Below, piece after piece: positions 7,553-16,601 of a DNA stretch of 64,000 bases. The translations under genes and the position numbers were made by a program. The notes beneath the pieces are model-generated. The model worked only from the letters and a program-made list of their open reading frames with translations. It searched no databases and had not been told where the DNA came from. Source of the DNA: Fictibacillus nanhaiensis (GTDB lineage Bacteria > Bacillota > Bacilli > Bacillales > Fictibacillaceae); the NCBI GenBank assembly GCA_017052515.1, contig JAFHKR010000038.1:496001-560000 (forward strand). The letters are read 5' to 3'. The first letter of the stretch is position 1; every line of letters begins with the position of its first letter.

Positions 7553-9940
7553 ATGAAAAGAATCGGCTTATTATTTATGGCGGCTATATTTTTATTGGGA
7601 AGCAGTTGGACTCATGATAAAGTAAATGCTGCCGGTCCTAAAAAAGAAGTTCTAAGTAACCAGGAAACAAAACGAGTTATCGTAAAGCTGAAAAAACCTG
7701 CGGAAAAAACAAACTTAAAAGGCATTGAAGTACTAACAAATCAGGAAAGTAAAAAAGAACCTATCGTTACTATAGAAGTACCAGAGGGTAAAAAAGTAGA
7801 CTCGTATATTAAAGAGTTAGAAAAAAGAGATGATGTGGAATTCGCAGAACCAGATCATATTATTAAACTAGATCATACGCCAAACGATACTTACTTCGAT
7901 TATCAATGGCATCATGAAACGATTCAAACTGAAAGTGCATGGGACAAGTCGAAGGGTAGCTCAAGTGTTGTCGTTGCTGTAATTGACAATGGAATAGATC
8001 TAAATCATTCGGATTTAAAGAATAGGATTGTATCTCCTTATGATACGGTTTATGATTCTTCGAGTACGTTAACGGCAGGCGATCATGGTACACACGTTGC
8101 TGGAATTATTGGAAGTTCAATTGACAATTATGTTGGTACGGCGGGTGTGGCTCCTAATTCAAAAATCATGCCTATTGATGTATTTACAGATGAAGGAGCC
8201 TACTCTTCGGATGTCATTGAAGGAATTTATTACGCAGTTAATAACGGGGCAGATGTTATTAATATGAGTTTGGGTAGCTATTATTACAATTATTCCTATG
8301 ATTCTGCCATTCAATATGCGCATGAAAAAGGAGTAGTGATTGTAGCCGCAGCAGGAAACGATGGAACAAGTACAATGCATTACCCTGCTGCTTATGACAA
8401 TGTAATTTCGGTAGGTTCCACAACTGAATCTGATTCACGGTCGTACTTCTCTAATTATGGTGACTGGGTCGATATCATGGCGCCAGGTTCGTACATCTAT
8501 TCAACACTGCCTTATTCTTCATACGGTTACATGAGTGGCACATCAATGGCCTCACCGGTTGTTGCAGGTGTAGCAGCACTAATCTTAGCAAATGAGCCTA
8601 ACCTTTCTAACTATGAAGTAGAACAGCGCTTGTATGATACAGCAGATGATTTAGGATCCTCTTATTATTATGGAAACGGCAGAGTGAATGCTAGAGGAGC
8701 ACTGGGTATTGCGGACAAAATTACTTCACCGACTGTTTACTCTGTATATGATTATGATACATCTGTAACAGGATATACAAGTGGATATGACTATTACGAC
8801 ATTGAAGTAACAGATGGTAAAAAAGTGCTTGGAAAAGTCAATGATAATGGTTATTTTTCAGTAACCATACCTAAGCAAAAAGCGGGAACAAAGCTTTACG
8901 TAACAGCAAAGTCAAATGGCAATTCTAGCGATGCTGTAGAAATAACGGTTCAAGACGGTACAGCTCCGACAAATCCCAAGGTTAATGAGATTTCAGACCA
9001 GCATAAAGCCATCTCAGGAACAGCAGAAGCAGGGGTTACGGTTTATGCAATGATTGGTAACAGTACCTATTCCGCAACAGCAAATAGCAAAGGAGTCTTT
9101 TCAATTACCATCCCTCTTCAAAAAGCAGGGACAACTGTTTATGTATGGGCAAAGGATTCGTCTGGGTATTATAGCAATACGAGTACTTATACGGTAAAGG
9201 ACAAATCTGGACCTGCAGCACCAGTTGTTAATAACCTTACTGAGAAAGCAAAAACGGTAACAGGGAAAACAGAAGCAGGAGCTAAAGTTTCTGTTAAGAT
9301 TGGTACAAATACTTATACGGCAACTGCATTGAGTACAGGATCGTTCTCTGTAACTATTCCGTTACAGAAACCAGGTACAACAATTGAAGTTTGGGCAACA
9401 GACAAAGCTGGCAATAAAGGCATAATAAAAAAGGTTACAGTAAAAGACACAACACCACCACCAGCACCGTCAGTGGGCGAGATTTCTGATAAATCCACAC
9501 AAGTGTCTGGTACGGCAGAAAAAGGTTCCACGGTTACAGTAAAATTCGGAATCAATACGTATATTACAGTAGCTGAAAACGGAAAATTTGCCGTTCCAAT
9601 TTTCTTGCAAAAAGCAGGGACTGTCTTTGAAATATGGGCTGTAGATGTTTATGGAAATAAAAGTACACTTACAAAAGTAATCACAAAGGATAAAACAGCC
9701 CCTAAATCACCAGTAGTAAATGCAGTTACTAGTAAATCTACGAGTGTAACAGGAAAAAGTGAAGCAAACGCAACGATTATCGTAAAGATTGGGACCAAAA
9801 GTTATACAGCAAAAGCAGCAACAAACGGGGCTTTTTCAGTGAAAATCCCTGTTCAGAAAGCAAATGTACTCCTAACTGTAACTGCAACAGATGCTGCTAA
9901 AAATACAAGTACTGCAGCTAAGGTTGTTGTGAAGAAGTAA
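7553..9940 (+). CDS. Secreted subtilisin-like serine protease (S8) with C-terminal Ig-like repeats
   Basis: 795 residues; ATG 7553 is 8 nt after AAAGGGTGA (a TTG at 7547 is too close). Order: signal peptide to about residue 30, I9-type propeptide (to ~110), then the S8 domain with catalytic Asp145 in AVIDNGID, His178 in DHGTHVAG and Ser331 in GTSMASP, and the oxyanion Asn in AAAGND. From about 390 on come five Ig-like repeats of ~80 residues, each with a GxTEAGxxV-like strand and ending LQKAGTxxxVWA, usual for wall or polymer binding. The likely role is extracellular proteolysis, held near the cell surface by the repeats. Monocistronic. Substrate unknown. Confidence 0.93.
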   Translation: MKRIGLLFMAAIFLLGSSWTHDKVNAAGPKKEVLSNQETKRVIVKLKKPAEKTNLKGIEVLTNQESKKEPIVTIEVPEGKKVDSYIKELEKRDDVEFAEPDHIIKLDHTPNDTYFDYQWHHETIQTESAWDKSKGSSSVVVAVIDNGIDLNHSDLKNRIVSPYDTVYDSSSTLTAGDHGTHVAGIIGSSIDNYVGTAGVAPNSKIMPIDVFTDEGAYSSDVIEGIYYAVNNGADVINMSLGSYYYNYSYDSAIQYAHEKGVVIVAAAGNDGTSTMHYPAAYDNVISVGSTTESDSRSYFSNYGDWVDIMAPGSYIYSTLPYSSYGYMSGTSMASPVVAGVAALILANEPNLSNYEVEQRLYDTADDLGSSYYYGNGRVNARGALGIADKITSPTVYSVYDYDTSVTGYTSGYDYYDIEVTDGKKVLGKVNDNGYFSVTIPKQKAGTKLYVTAKSNGNSSDAVEITVQDGTAPTNPKVNEISDQHKAISGTAEAGVTVYAMIGNSTYSATANSKGVFSITIPLQKAGTTVYVWAKDSSGYYSNTSTYTVKDKSGPAAPVVNNLTEKAKTVTGKTEAGAKVSVKIGTNTYTATALSTGSFSVTIPLQKPGTTIEVWATDKAGNKGIIKKVTVKDTTPPPAPSVGEISDKSTQVSGTAEKGSTVTVKFGINTYITVAENGKFAVPIFLQKAGTVFEIWAVDVYGNKSTLTKVITKDKTAPKSPVVNAVTSKSTSVTGKSEANATIIVKIGTKSYTAKAATNGAFSVKIPVQKANVLLTVTATDAAKNTSTAAKVVVKK

Positions 9941-9980
9941 TTTAGAAGAATAAATGTAGTTAAAAGTAGTAGGACTAAAT

Positions 9981-10014
9981 AAAGACCTAGAGAAAGAGTT
10001 ATCTCTAGGTCTTT
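9981..10014. terminator. Shared terminator between convergent genes
   Basis: A 13-bp perfect stem AAAGACCTAGAGA/TCTCTAGGTCTTT with an 8-nt loop lies between the plus-strand protease and the minus-strand small gene. T-rich flanks are weak on both sides. Confidence 0.72.
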
Positions 10015-10031
10015 ATGGTTTTAAAATATAT

Positions 10032-10352
10032 CTATGTAGATATCGCCACTGAATGATTAACATTATATTGAGTTAGTTCAGTTAGAATTTTCCTATTGAC
10101 ACGTTCAAAGTATTGAACAACGGCATGTGGATCGGTTTCAAAAAAATAGGTGTGTCCATTATAATGATAAGGTTCATAATACCAAATTCCCTTAGTGATT
10201 GCAGTGAATCTTTTATTTGAATCACCTGTTTCATCTTTTAACCAACTAGCAGCCTGTTCAATACTCAGTGCTTCCAAAACAAGCGTTTCTTCTTTGTAGA
10301 TGTTTACAGGTATGTTTGTATTATCTTTTATAGTAGGCTTAATTCTTTTCAT
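10032..10352 (-). CDS. Small protein with a NUMOD-like segment, function unknown
   Basis: 106 residues, start preceded by GGAGCG. Residues ~17-70 read as IYKEETLVLEALSIEQAASWL, then a Lys/Arg turn and IWYYEPYHYNGHTYFF. This resembles the order of NUMOD1-type DNA-binding modules found at the ends of homing endonucleases and phage proteins (a short beta pair, the S-x-x-x-A-A helix, a second helix, and a G-x-x-Y/F strand). No nuclease domain is attached. It may be a stand-alone DNA-binding protein of phage origin. The resemblance is by eye and the function is unproven. Confidence 0.6.
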   Translation of the reverse strand: MKRIKPTIKDNTNIPVNIYKEETLVLEALSIEQAASWLKDETGDSNKRFTAITKGIWYYEPYHYNGHTYFFETDPHAVVQYFERVNRKILTELTQYNVNHSVAIST

Positions 10353-10560
10353 AGCACGCTCCTATATTTTATTATTAAACAGTTATATAAAAACACATGG
10401 TTATAATTTACTTATACAAATTTTAACATATGCAAGTACGCTGTTTACAATTAAATAGACTTATATATGTTGAATTTTAAGTATGACTGAAACTTTTTAT
10501 ACAAATTAACGTATAAGGAAATATAAGTCTTTTAACATAAAAAATGATAGAGGGATTTTC

Positions 10561-10668
10561 ATGACAAAAAAGAAGATGGCAAGGGTTATCTTATGGGGAA
10601 TATTATTATCATTGCCCTTATGGCTGCTTTCCATATTAGTCGTTGTTACCATTTGGATCATATTTTGA
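10561..10668 (+). CDS. Single-span membrane peptide, 35 residues
   Basis: ATG 10561 follows AGAGGGATTTTC. The peptide is MTKKKMARVILWGI plus a hydrophobic stretch ending VVTIWIIF: a positive N-terminus and one membrane helix. A terminator follows 66 nt later. No family recognised. Short one-helix peptides of this kind are common in Bacillaceae and often bind or modulate a membrane protein. Confidence 0.5.
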   Translation: MTKKKMARVILWGILLSLPLWLLSILVVVTIWIIF

Positions 10669-10734
10669 CCCACAAGGTCGGTTGACGTCTGATTTTTAAG
10701 AATATAGATTTAATATAAGAATATATGACTTAAT

Positions 10735-10767
10735 GAGCCTAACCACGAGGGTTAAGGCTTTTTTTGT
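10735..10767 (+). terminator. Terminator after the 35-residue membrane peptide
   Basis: AGCCT-AACC / GGGTT-AAGGCT stem with a CACGA-like loop, followed by seven T. Confidence 0.78.
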
Positions 10768-11040
10768 TGTAGCTTAAAGGCAATTTGAGAACCTGAGCCA
10801 AATGGCTTGGGTGTTTATTTAGGATGAAAATTGGTTTAATATGGTAATGTGAGGTAAGTACGAAAGAAAATAGTATATATTTCCTAATTTTCACTATTGA
10901 GCTGCCACCCGGTGAGCTCATTTTTATGTGCTTTCTTTAAGAAGACATGGTGAGTAAATGCAACATCAATAGAATTTTTTGAACCTTTTATCGAATTCTA
11001 GACAATTACATATGATTGACCAACTATTAGGAGGACCTTC

Positions 11041-11610
11041 ATGGAACCAAAAATAACACCAGAAGTTATAAATCGTTTAAAAAAAGGGGACCTTGCAGCT
11101 TTTGACGAGATGTATGGAGCTACTATTCATAAAGTTTATAGAACTGTTTATGTCCTTGCACCTAATAAACAAGAAGTTAACGAGATTGTGAATGAAATAT
11201 ATTTTCAAGTTTGGAAATCTATCTCAAATTATAACGATTCATCTCCATTTTTATTTTGGTTGAACGGTCTAGTGTTTCGCCAAGTTAAGAATTGGAAAAT
11301 GAAAGCATGGAAGCGTGCGGAGTTACTTCGTAAGATTAAAAAGTTTAGTCTGAAAGAGTCTTTTATAGACAATGATATTTTTAAAAGTGAAAACCAAGAT
11401 GAGATATTATCGCAGTTAAGTACCATGCCTTACAAATTAAAAGAAGTTTTGTTATTAGTTTATTATTATGACTATCCTCTTAAAGAGATTGCTAGTCTAT
11501 TGCGTATTCCTATTGGAACAGTTAAATCTAGACATCATACAGCTATTAAGTATATACAAAGACAACGAGCATCAATAACAGGAGAGGTGGGAATTAATAA
11601 TGCTAAATGA
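11041..11610 (+). CDS. ECF-type RNA polymerase sigma factor
   Basis: 189 residues, ATG right after TAGGAGGACCTTC. Region 2 spans about 20-90 (KKGDLAAFDEMY ... NEIYFQVWKS) and region 4 about 130-180, with LKEVLLLVYYYDYPLKEIASLLRIPIGTVKSRHHTAIKYI, a standard sigma-4 helix-turn-helix. It directs RNA polymerase to its own stress regulon. The next gene overlaps it by 11 nt and has a membrane segment, the usual arrangement of an ECF factor and its anti-sigma partner. I see no clear ECF-type promoter upstream, so autoregulation is not shown. Closest relatives by eye are SigV/SigX-type Bacillus factors. Confidence 0.9.
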   Translation: MEPKITPEVINRLKKGDLAAFDEMYGATIHKVYRTVYVLAPNKQEVNEIVNEIYFQVWKSISNYNDSSPFLFWLNGLVFRQVKNWKMKAWKRAELLRKIKKFSLKESFIDNDIFKSENQDEILSQLSTMPYKLKEVLLLVYYYDYPLKEIASLLRIPIGTVKSRHHTAIKYIQRQRASITGEVGINNAK

Positions 11611-12652
11611 AGATAACAATTTACAAAAGAATTTAAATGACAACTTACAAAACCTCCATCCTCCATCATCCCTACATACCGAAATTAAGCAAAGAATAAT
11701 AAGCGAAAAAAGCACAACAAAATCCTGGCAAAAACTAAAGATAAATATTGTACGTGTTAGCACGGTTTGTATAATTTTAATTTTATTATTTGGAAGTGGA
11801 TTTGTTTCTCCACGCCTAGGAAATGTATTACAAAAGATTCCGGTTGTCGGGTATATCTATAAAGATTATCAATCTGACATAGGGCTTCAAAAAGCTGAAG
11901 AAGTAGGTTTAACAGAAGACTTTCAAAAAACGGTAACCTCAGAAGGGGTTGAGGTGACGTTTACAAAAATTTATTACGATGGAGTGAACCTATCAATCGG
12001 GTATAAAATAAAAAACAACACTTCACAGGAGTGGCCAGATCCTCCTGAAATGGGAGTTGGAGCTTCACACTTCTTAATTCTTAAAGGTCAACATGAATTC
12101 AAAATAAATGGATCAGAGATGATGGGCGGTATGAATGATACATTCGAAGAAGTAGGCTCAAATGAATATGAAGGAGTTTTACAGTTCCATCCAAATAAGT
12201 TTCCAAAAGAAGACAACTTTACTTTAGATTGTTTCTTTACAGAAATTCAAGGAGTAAAGGGAGAATGGAAGTTCAAAGTGCCTGTCACTAAAGAGAAAGT
12301 AAAAGAAACCGTACATTCTTTCGAACCTAACTATAAAGTAGATGGATTAGATGGGGAAATTATAGTGAGTAAAGTAGATTTTACTCCAACAGCCATTGGA
12401 CTTGAGACTAAAATGATAAGAGAAATAACGGAAGAAAATAAAAATGATTACTTCTTATTTAGTATAGTTGAGGTAGGTGCAGATAACGGGGTAATAGCAG
12501 ATGCTGAAAAGTTAAAGAACGGTAAAATACAGATAACAACTAAATCAAGTTTTCCTCCAATAAAAGAAGTACCAGAATTTATTACAATAAAAGCCTATAA
12601 TCCATCTGATTCTTCAGAAAGTGTACAGTTTAAAGTACCGCTTAAAGAATAG
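11600..12652 (+). CDS. DUF4179-type membrane protein, likely anti-sigma factor
   Basis: 350 residues, overlapping the sigma gene by 11 nt, with GGAGAGGTGGG upstream. A cytoplasmic N-terminus of ~50 residues is followed by one membrane helix (about 50-68) and a large extracellular domain starting FVSPRLGNVLQKIPVVGYIY, the hallmark opening of DUF4179 proteins. Such proteins act as membrane anti-sigma factors that hold an ECF sigma factor until an outside signal arrives. The extracellular part is beta-rich with repeated FTKIYYDGVNLSIGYKI-like strands. The signal and release mechanism are not shown by the sequence. Confidence 0.85.
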   Translation: MLNEDNNLQKNLNDNLQNLHPPSSLHTEIKQRIISEKSTTKSWQKLKINIVRVSTVCIILILLFGSGFVSPRLGNVLQKIPVVGYIYKDYQSDIGLQKAEEVGLTEDFQKTVTSEGVEVTFTKIYYDGVNLSIGYKIKNNTSQEWPDPPEMGVGASHFLILKGQHEFKINGSEMMGGMNDTFEEVGSNEYEGVLQFHPNKFPKEDNFTLDCFFTEIQGVKGEWKFKVPVTKEKVKETVHSFEPNYKVDGLDGEIIVSKVDFTPTAIGLETKMIREITEENKNDYFLFSIVEVGADNGVIADAEKLKNGKIQITTKSSFPPIKEVPEFITIKAYNPSDSSESVQFKVPLKE

Positions 12653-12734
12653 AACTTTAACCTGAAATTTGGATCCGAAGAAAATTAAACGGGCTACCTA
12701 CGCTAATAGAACTTTGTTTATTGGATAAACATCC

Positions 12735-12768
12735 AGCATCCATCAATATGTTGGGTGCTTTTTTTTAT
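12735..12768 (+). terminator. Terminator of the sigma/anti-sigma operon
   Basis: Stem AGCATCCA/TTGGGTGCT with an 8-nt loop and eight T. Confidence 0.85.
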
Positions 12769-12955
12769 TCTGCATACTTATATATAAACAAATGTTTAAG
12801 TATGAGAGTAGTTGGATATTCATTATTACGAATGAAAGCTCATTAAATTTATTAGTTGTTGGTCTAGTCGTGTTTTTTTGCGGTTGAAGCGTTTTTGAAC
12901 ATCTATAAAAGAAGATCTGAAAAATCCCGCAACATATAAGAAAGGGAATAGATTT

Positions 12956-13117
12956 ATGTTAAATATACTTATTTTTATAGCGTTCATTGCTACTCTAGGT
13001 TATAGCATTTATGCCAAAACAACTGCGGCACTCGTAATCTTTTTTGTTATCGCAGGTATTGGGATTGTATACAGGATCTATAGCGGAAGAAATAACAAAG
13101 CCAATATAAATAATTAG
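12956..13117 (+). CDS. Small two-helix membrane protein, 53 residues
   Basis: ATG 12956 is 8 nt after AAAGGG. It has two hydrophobic segments (MLNILIFIAFIATLGYSIYA and AALVIFFVIAGIGIVYRIY) separated by a short KTT turn, and a polar RNNKANINN tail. A strong terminator starts 3 nt after the stop. No family recognised; the ribosome site, two clean helices and terminator support a real gene. Confidence 0.65.
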   Translation: MLNILIFIAFIATLGYSIYAKTTAALVIFFVIAGIGIVYRIYSGRNNKANINN

Positions 13118-13119
13118 TG

Positions 13120-13145
13120 AAATCCCCGGAAACGGGGATTTTTTA
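13120..13145 (+). terminator. Terminator after the 53-residue membrane protein
   Basis: 9-bp stem AAATCCCCG/CGGGGATTT with a GAAA loop and T-run. Confidence 0.95.
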
Positions 13146-13272
13146 AATCCACCTATTTCCAGGATGTTTACTTACATATTAAGAAGTAAAATTTTTACTA
13201 GGGAATTCATCCACATATTATCAATTACTTAATGTAAACTATTCACTATTAGTAAAGTACAGTTAAAATAAT

Positions 13273-13346
13273 TTTAGTTAAAATTTTAGTAAAAACAATT
13301 GACTGGAAATTCTGTGTAGTTTACTATCTAATTGAAGGCGCTTTCA
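13273..13346 (+). promoter_or_regulatory. Promoter and operator of the sugar ABC operon
   Basis: -35 TTGACT (13299-13304), 17-nt spacer, -10 TACTAT (13322-13327). The operator TGAAGGCGCTTTCA (13333-13346) lies at the start of transcription and fits a LacI-family or CcpA (cre) site with one mismatch. Just upstream, 13273-13297 is a 25-nt A/T element repeated exactly before the GH2 promoter at 20001-20025. Confidence 0.8.
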
Positions 13347-13388
13347 TACTAGTGCTAAATAAGAGGAAAGTGAAAGGGGAAACGTTTT

Positions 13389-14663
13389 ATGAAATTAACA
13401 AAGTTGTTAGCTTTAGTAGTTTCAGTTTTTCTGTTGCTGGCAGGATGTTCGAGTGGCTCATCTTCTGATTCTGAAAAGACGAAAGATGGGAAGATAAAAA
13501 TTTCCTTTATAAATGGCTTCACTGGTGGTGATGGTGCGTATATGAAAAAAATCACTGAAGCCTTCAATGCTTCACAAGATAAATATGTGGTTACCGAGCT
13601 GCAGGAAAAAGACCACTACACAAAGTTCAAATCAGGTGATTATGATCTCGTTGTGGTTCATGGGAACAACCTTGAAACATACAAGCAAGACGGACTCATT
13701 CAAGATATCGGTCCTGTAATAAAGAAAGCGGGTATTAAAGAATCTGATTTTCACCAAGCAGGATTAGATATTGCAAAACTTGAAGGTGGAATGTATGCGG
13801 TTCCGCTAGATATTCACCCATTAACGATGTTCTACAATAAAGATTTAACAGCTGAAGCTCCAAAAACATACGAAGATTTAAAAGCGCTCAACACAAAGCT
13901 ACAAGCAGAAAACAAAGATACTTACGCTCTAGGTGTTCCTTCAAGTGGATTGGTTGAATTCTACATGTTGATGATTGCAGCGCAAAATGGTGTTGAGTTA
14001 AAAGATGGTGAGAAATTAAACTTCGCACAAGAAAAATACGCAGATGCGTTGATGCAGTTTCACGATATGATCTGGAAGGATAAAGTTTCTCCTGCAAAAC
14101 TTGGTCTTGACGGTGAGTTCCAAACGTTTATGAAGGAAGCGAAAGAAGGAAAAGCATACCAGACTGCTGTAGCTCTTACTGGACCTTGGTTCTATGGCGC
14201 AGCTAAAGAAAAGTATGGAGACAAATTAGGAGTGGCTCCGATTCCTCAGATCGGATCAGAACTTGCTTCTTACGGAAATGCACATACGATCGCTCTTTCT
14301 GCAAAAGTGGAAGATGATCAAGTAAAAGAAGGAATTGCCGAATACTTAAAATTCATGTTCACACCAGAAAATCTTCTGAATTGGGCAGAAGGTGGACAGG
14401 CTCCTGTACACTTAGCGACACTTGAAAAAATTGAAGCAGATCAAGAAAAGTACCAGATTGCCTACCAAAATTCAAAGCAATTTGAAAACTATGTAAACCC
14501 GCCGCAAGTCTACCAATTCGGAGAACAGATGCGTTATATGAACGAGTCTGTGTTCGGTAAACTTGTGACAACTGAGAACTTTACGAAAAAAGATCTGATG
14601 AAAGAACTTGAAAAAGCAAGTAAGACAGCAGAACAGATCGCAAAGACTGCTCCACAGAAATAA
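13389..14663 (+). CDS. Sugar ABC transporter, substrate-binding lipoprotein
   Basis: 424 residues, ATG after GAAAGGGGAAACG. The signal peptide ends in the lipobox LLAGC with Cys20, so the protein is lipid-anchored outside the membrane. The fold is a group-1 solute-binding protein (FINGFTGGDGAYMKKITEAFN, MYAVPLDIHPLTMFYNKD, TGPWFYGAAKEKYGD). It should capture oligosaccharides and hand them to the two permeases that follow. The operon also encodes a GH43 enzyme and a LacI regulator, pointing to plant side-chain sugars (galacto- or arabino-oligosaccharides); the exact ligand cannot be read from sequence. A hairpin after the gene would give it higher expression than the permeases. Confidence 0.9.
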   Translation: MKLTKLLALVVSVFLLLAGCSSGSSSDSEKTKDGKIKISFINGFTGGDGAYMKKITEAFNASQDKYVVTELQEKDHYTKFKSGDYDLVVVHGNNLETYKQDGLIQDIGPVIKKAGIKESDFHQAGLDIAKLEGGMYAVPLDIHPLTMFYNKDLTAEAPKTYEDLKALNTKLQAENKDTYALGVPSSGLVEFYMLMIAAQNGVELKDGEKLNFAQEKYADALMQFHDMIWKDKVSPAKLGLDGEFQTFMKEAKEGKAYQTAVALTGPWFYGAAKEKYGDKLGVAPIPQIGSELASYGNAHTIALSAKVEDDQVKEGIAEYLKFMFTPENLLNWAEGGQAPVHLATLEKIEADQEKYQIAYQNSKQFENYVNPPQVYQFGEQMRYMNESVFGKLVTTENFTKKDLMKELEKASKTAEQIAKTAPQK

Positions 14664-14690
14664 ACATTTATCACATTTCTATAAGAAAAT

Positions 14691-14732
14691 AATAAAGAGT
14701 GGTTGCCTTTAGTGGTAATTCCACTCTTTATT
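14691..14732 (+). terminator. Intra-operon hairpin between binding protein and permeases
   Basis: A perfect 12-bp stem AATAAAGAGTGG/CCACTCTTTATT with an 18-nt loop. It works as a partial terminator or RNA-stabilising hairpin, the usual device to keep the binding protein in excess of the membrane subunits. Confidence 0.75.
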
Positions 14733-14792
14733 TACTAACAGATGAAGTGAAACATAGGAAAGAACAGGCGATTCTTTCGAATGGAGGACAAT

Positions 14793-15689
14793 ATGTATAA
14801 AGGAGCTTCCCATAAAATTTGGTCAGTGTTGATGGTATCTCCATTTGTTATATTCTTTTTACTCTTCTGGCTGCTTCCCCTTGCTTTTGGCGCGTGGATC
14901 AGTCTTCATAACTGGAATATCTCTTCAGGAAACTTAGGTTTTATCGGGATTGAAAACTACAAATCTATTCTTACTCCTGGAACACTATACTATGATCTTT
15001 TTATTAATGGTTTAAAAAACACGTTATATTTTGTTGTGATTAGTGTTCCGCCGCTTGTGTTAATCAGTCTCGCTCTGGCTCTAATCATTGATAATCTGCC
15101 AGAAAAGTTTAAGCCGGTGTACCGTACCATTTTCTTTATTTCCTATTCTATTTCTGTAACAGCTGTGTCTGCTATATTCTTGTGGCTGTTTAACGGAAAT
15201 GGTGGATATGTAAACAATGTTCTAGAGTCTATCGGGATTATAAGTGAGCCGATCAATTGGTTAGGTGAGCAGCCGTATGCATGGGTTACAATCTTAATCG
15301 CGACGGTTTGGTGGACGATTGGTTTTAATATGATGCTCTTTATTAATGCGTTAGATGAAGTAGATGGTTCTCTGTATGAAGCAGCAGATTTAGATGGTGC
15401 AGGTGCGTTCTCTAAGTTCGTTTCTGTTACATGGCCGCAGATTCGAAATGTTGCTTTTTTTATTCTGATCATGACGGTGATAGCATCCTTTAACCTTTAT
15501 GGACAAACAAGATTGATTACAGCAGGTGGACCTGAACAGTCGACGAATTCGCTTATCATGAATATCCAAACATCTGTTTTCAGTATGAACCAGCTGGGAA
15601 TCGGGTCTGCCATGGCGATCATCATGGGCTTTATTATGATGTTGATCATCGGTTTTCAATACTGGATTTCGTATCGAAACAAAGAGTAA
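14793..15689 (+). CDS. Sugar ABC transporter permease (MalF type)
   Basis: 298 residues. ATG 14793 follows GGAGGACAAT; the ATG at 14781 is part of that ribosome site and is rejected. Six membrane segments, with the first at WSVLMVSPFVIFFLLFWLLPL. The cytoplasmic EAA loop is YEAADLDGAGAFSKFVSVTWPQI, which docks the ATPase. It pairs with the next gene to form the channel of a CUT1 sugar importer. No ATPase gene is present in the operon; a shared MsmX-type ATPase encoded elsewhere is the known solution in Bacillus. Confidence 0.92.
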   Translation: MYKGASHKIWSVLMVSPFVIFFLLFWLLPLAFGAWISLHNWNISSGNLGFIGIENYKSILTPGTLYYDLFINGLKNTLYFVVISVPPLVLISLALALIIDNLPEKFKPVYRTIFFISYSISVTAVSAIFLWLFNGNGGYVNNVLESIGIISEPINWLGEQPYAWVTILIATVWWTIGFNMMLFINALDEVDGSLYEAADLDGAGAFSKFVSVTWPQIRNVAFFILIMTVIASFNLYGQTRLITAGGPEQSTNSLIMNIQTSVFSMNQLGIGSAMAIIMGFIMMLIIGFQYWISYRNKE

Positions 15690-15703
15690 AGGAAGTGACG
15701 AAG

Positions 15704-16534
15704 ATGAAAAGATCCACACGCAAAAGCCTTCCGATATTAATCGTGGCTACTATAATCGCCATTCTGTTTCTATTGCCTTTGATCTGGATGATATTTACTT
15801 CATTTAAGACGTTGAGTGAATCGATGGCGAGTTCTAGTATTCTTCCTTCTGCATGGACGCTTGAAAACTATGTTGGGATATTCTCATCTGTAACAGATGC
15901 ACCGATCCTCAGGTGGTTGTTTAATACAGCGTTTATCACTGCAGCAGGTACAGTACTTGTTGTCTTTGTTGATATATTAGCGGCATACTCGCTCGCTCGA
16001 TTGAATGTACCCGGGAAGAAAGTTATCTTAGGGATGGTGTTTGCGGCCCTTGCGATTCCTGGAATCGTTACGTTGTTTCCGGCGTTCTATATGTTTAAAA
16101 CAGCAGGACTGTTAGACTCTTATGTTCCACTTATATTGCCGTATACGGCGAGTACGATGGGTGTCTTTCTCATCTATAACTTCTTGATCTCATTTCCAAA
16201 AGATCTTGAAGAAGCGGCATATATTGATGGAGCGTCGCAATGGCAAATTCTCTATCATGTTATTTTTCCTACGATCAAGCCAGTGGCGATGACACTTGGG
16301 GTTATTACGTTCTTGGGTATATATAACGACTTTCTATGGCCTTCACTCGTAACGAATTCTAACGATATGAAGACGATCACGCTCGGAATTGCGACTTTAA
16401 TACAAGGAGCGAATTTCGTGAATCCAGCGAAAATGATGGCTTCGACGGTTATCGCTACAATCCCGGCTATCATTGTCTTTTTGATCGCGAACAAATATAT
16501 CGTTAAAAGTGTTACGAATACAGGGATTAAGTAA
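15704..16534 (+). CDS. Sugar ABC transporter permease (MalG type)
   Basis: 276 residues. ATG 15704 lies 6 nt after AAAGGAAGTG, 14 nt after the first permease; the GTG at 15695 overlaps that site. Six membrane helices and the EAA loop EEAAYIDGASQWQILYHVIFPTIKP are seen. It forms the second half of the importer channel. The family is certain; sugar specificity is set by the binding protein. Confidence 0.92.
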   Translation: MKRSTRKSLPILIVATIIAILFLLPLIWMIFTSFKTLSESMASSSILPSAWTLENYVGIFSSVTDAPILRWLFNTAFITAAGTVLVVFVDILAAYSLARLNVPGKKVILGMVFAALAIPGIVTLFPAFYMFKTAGLLDSYVPLILPYTASTMGVFLIYNFLISFPKDLEEAAYIDGASQWQILYHVIFPTIKPVAMTLGVITFLGIYNDFLWPSLVTNSNDMKTITLGIATLIQGANFVNPAKMMASTVIATIPAIIVFLIANKYIVKSVTNTGIK

Positions 16535-16601
16535 CGAGAGCCAATTTTATGCCATGGTTTATTAATAAATCCAAAACAAATATAATGAATGGGTGAGTAT
16601 A

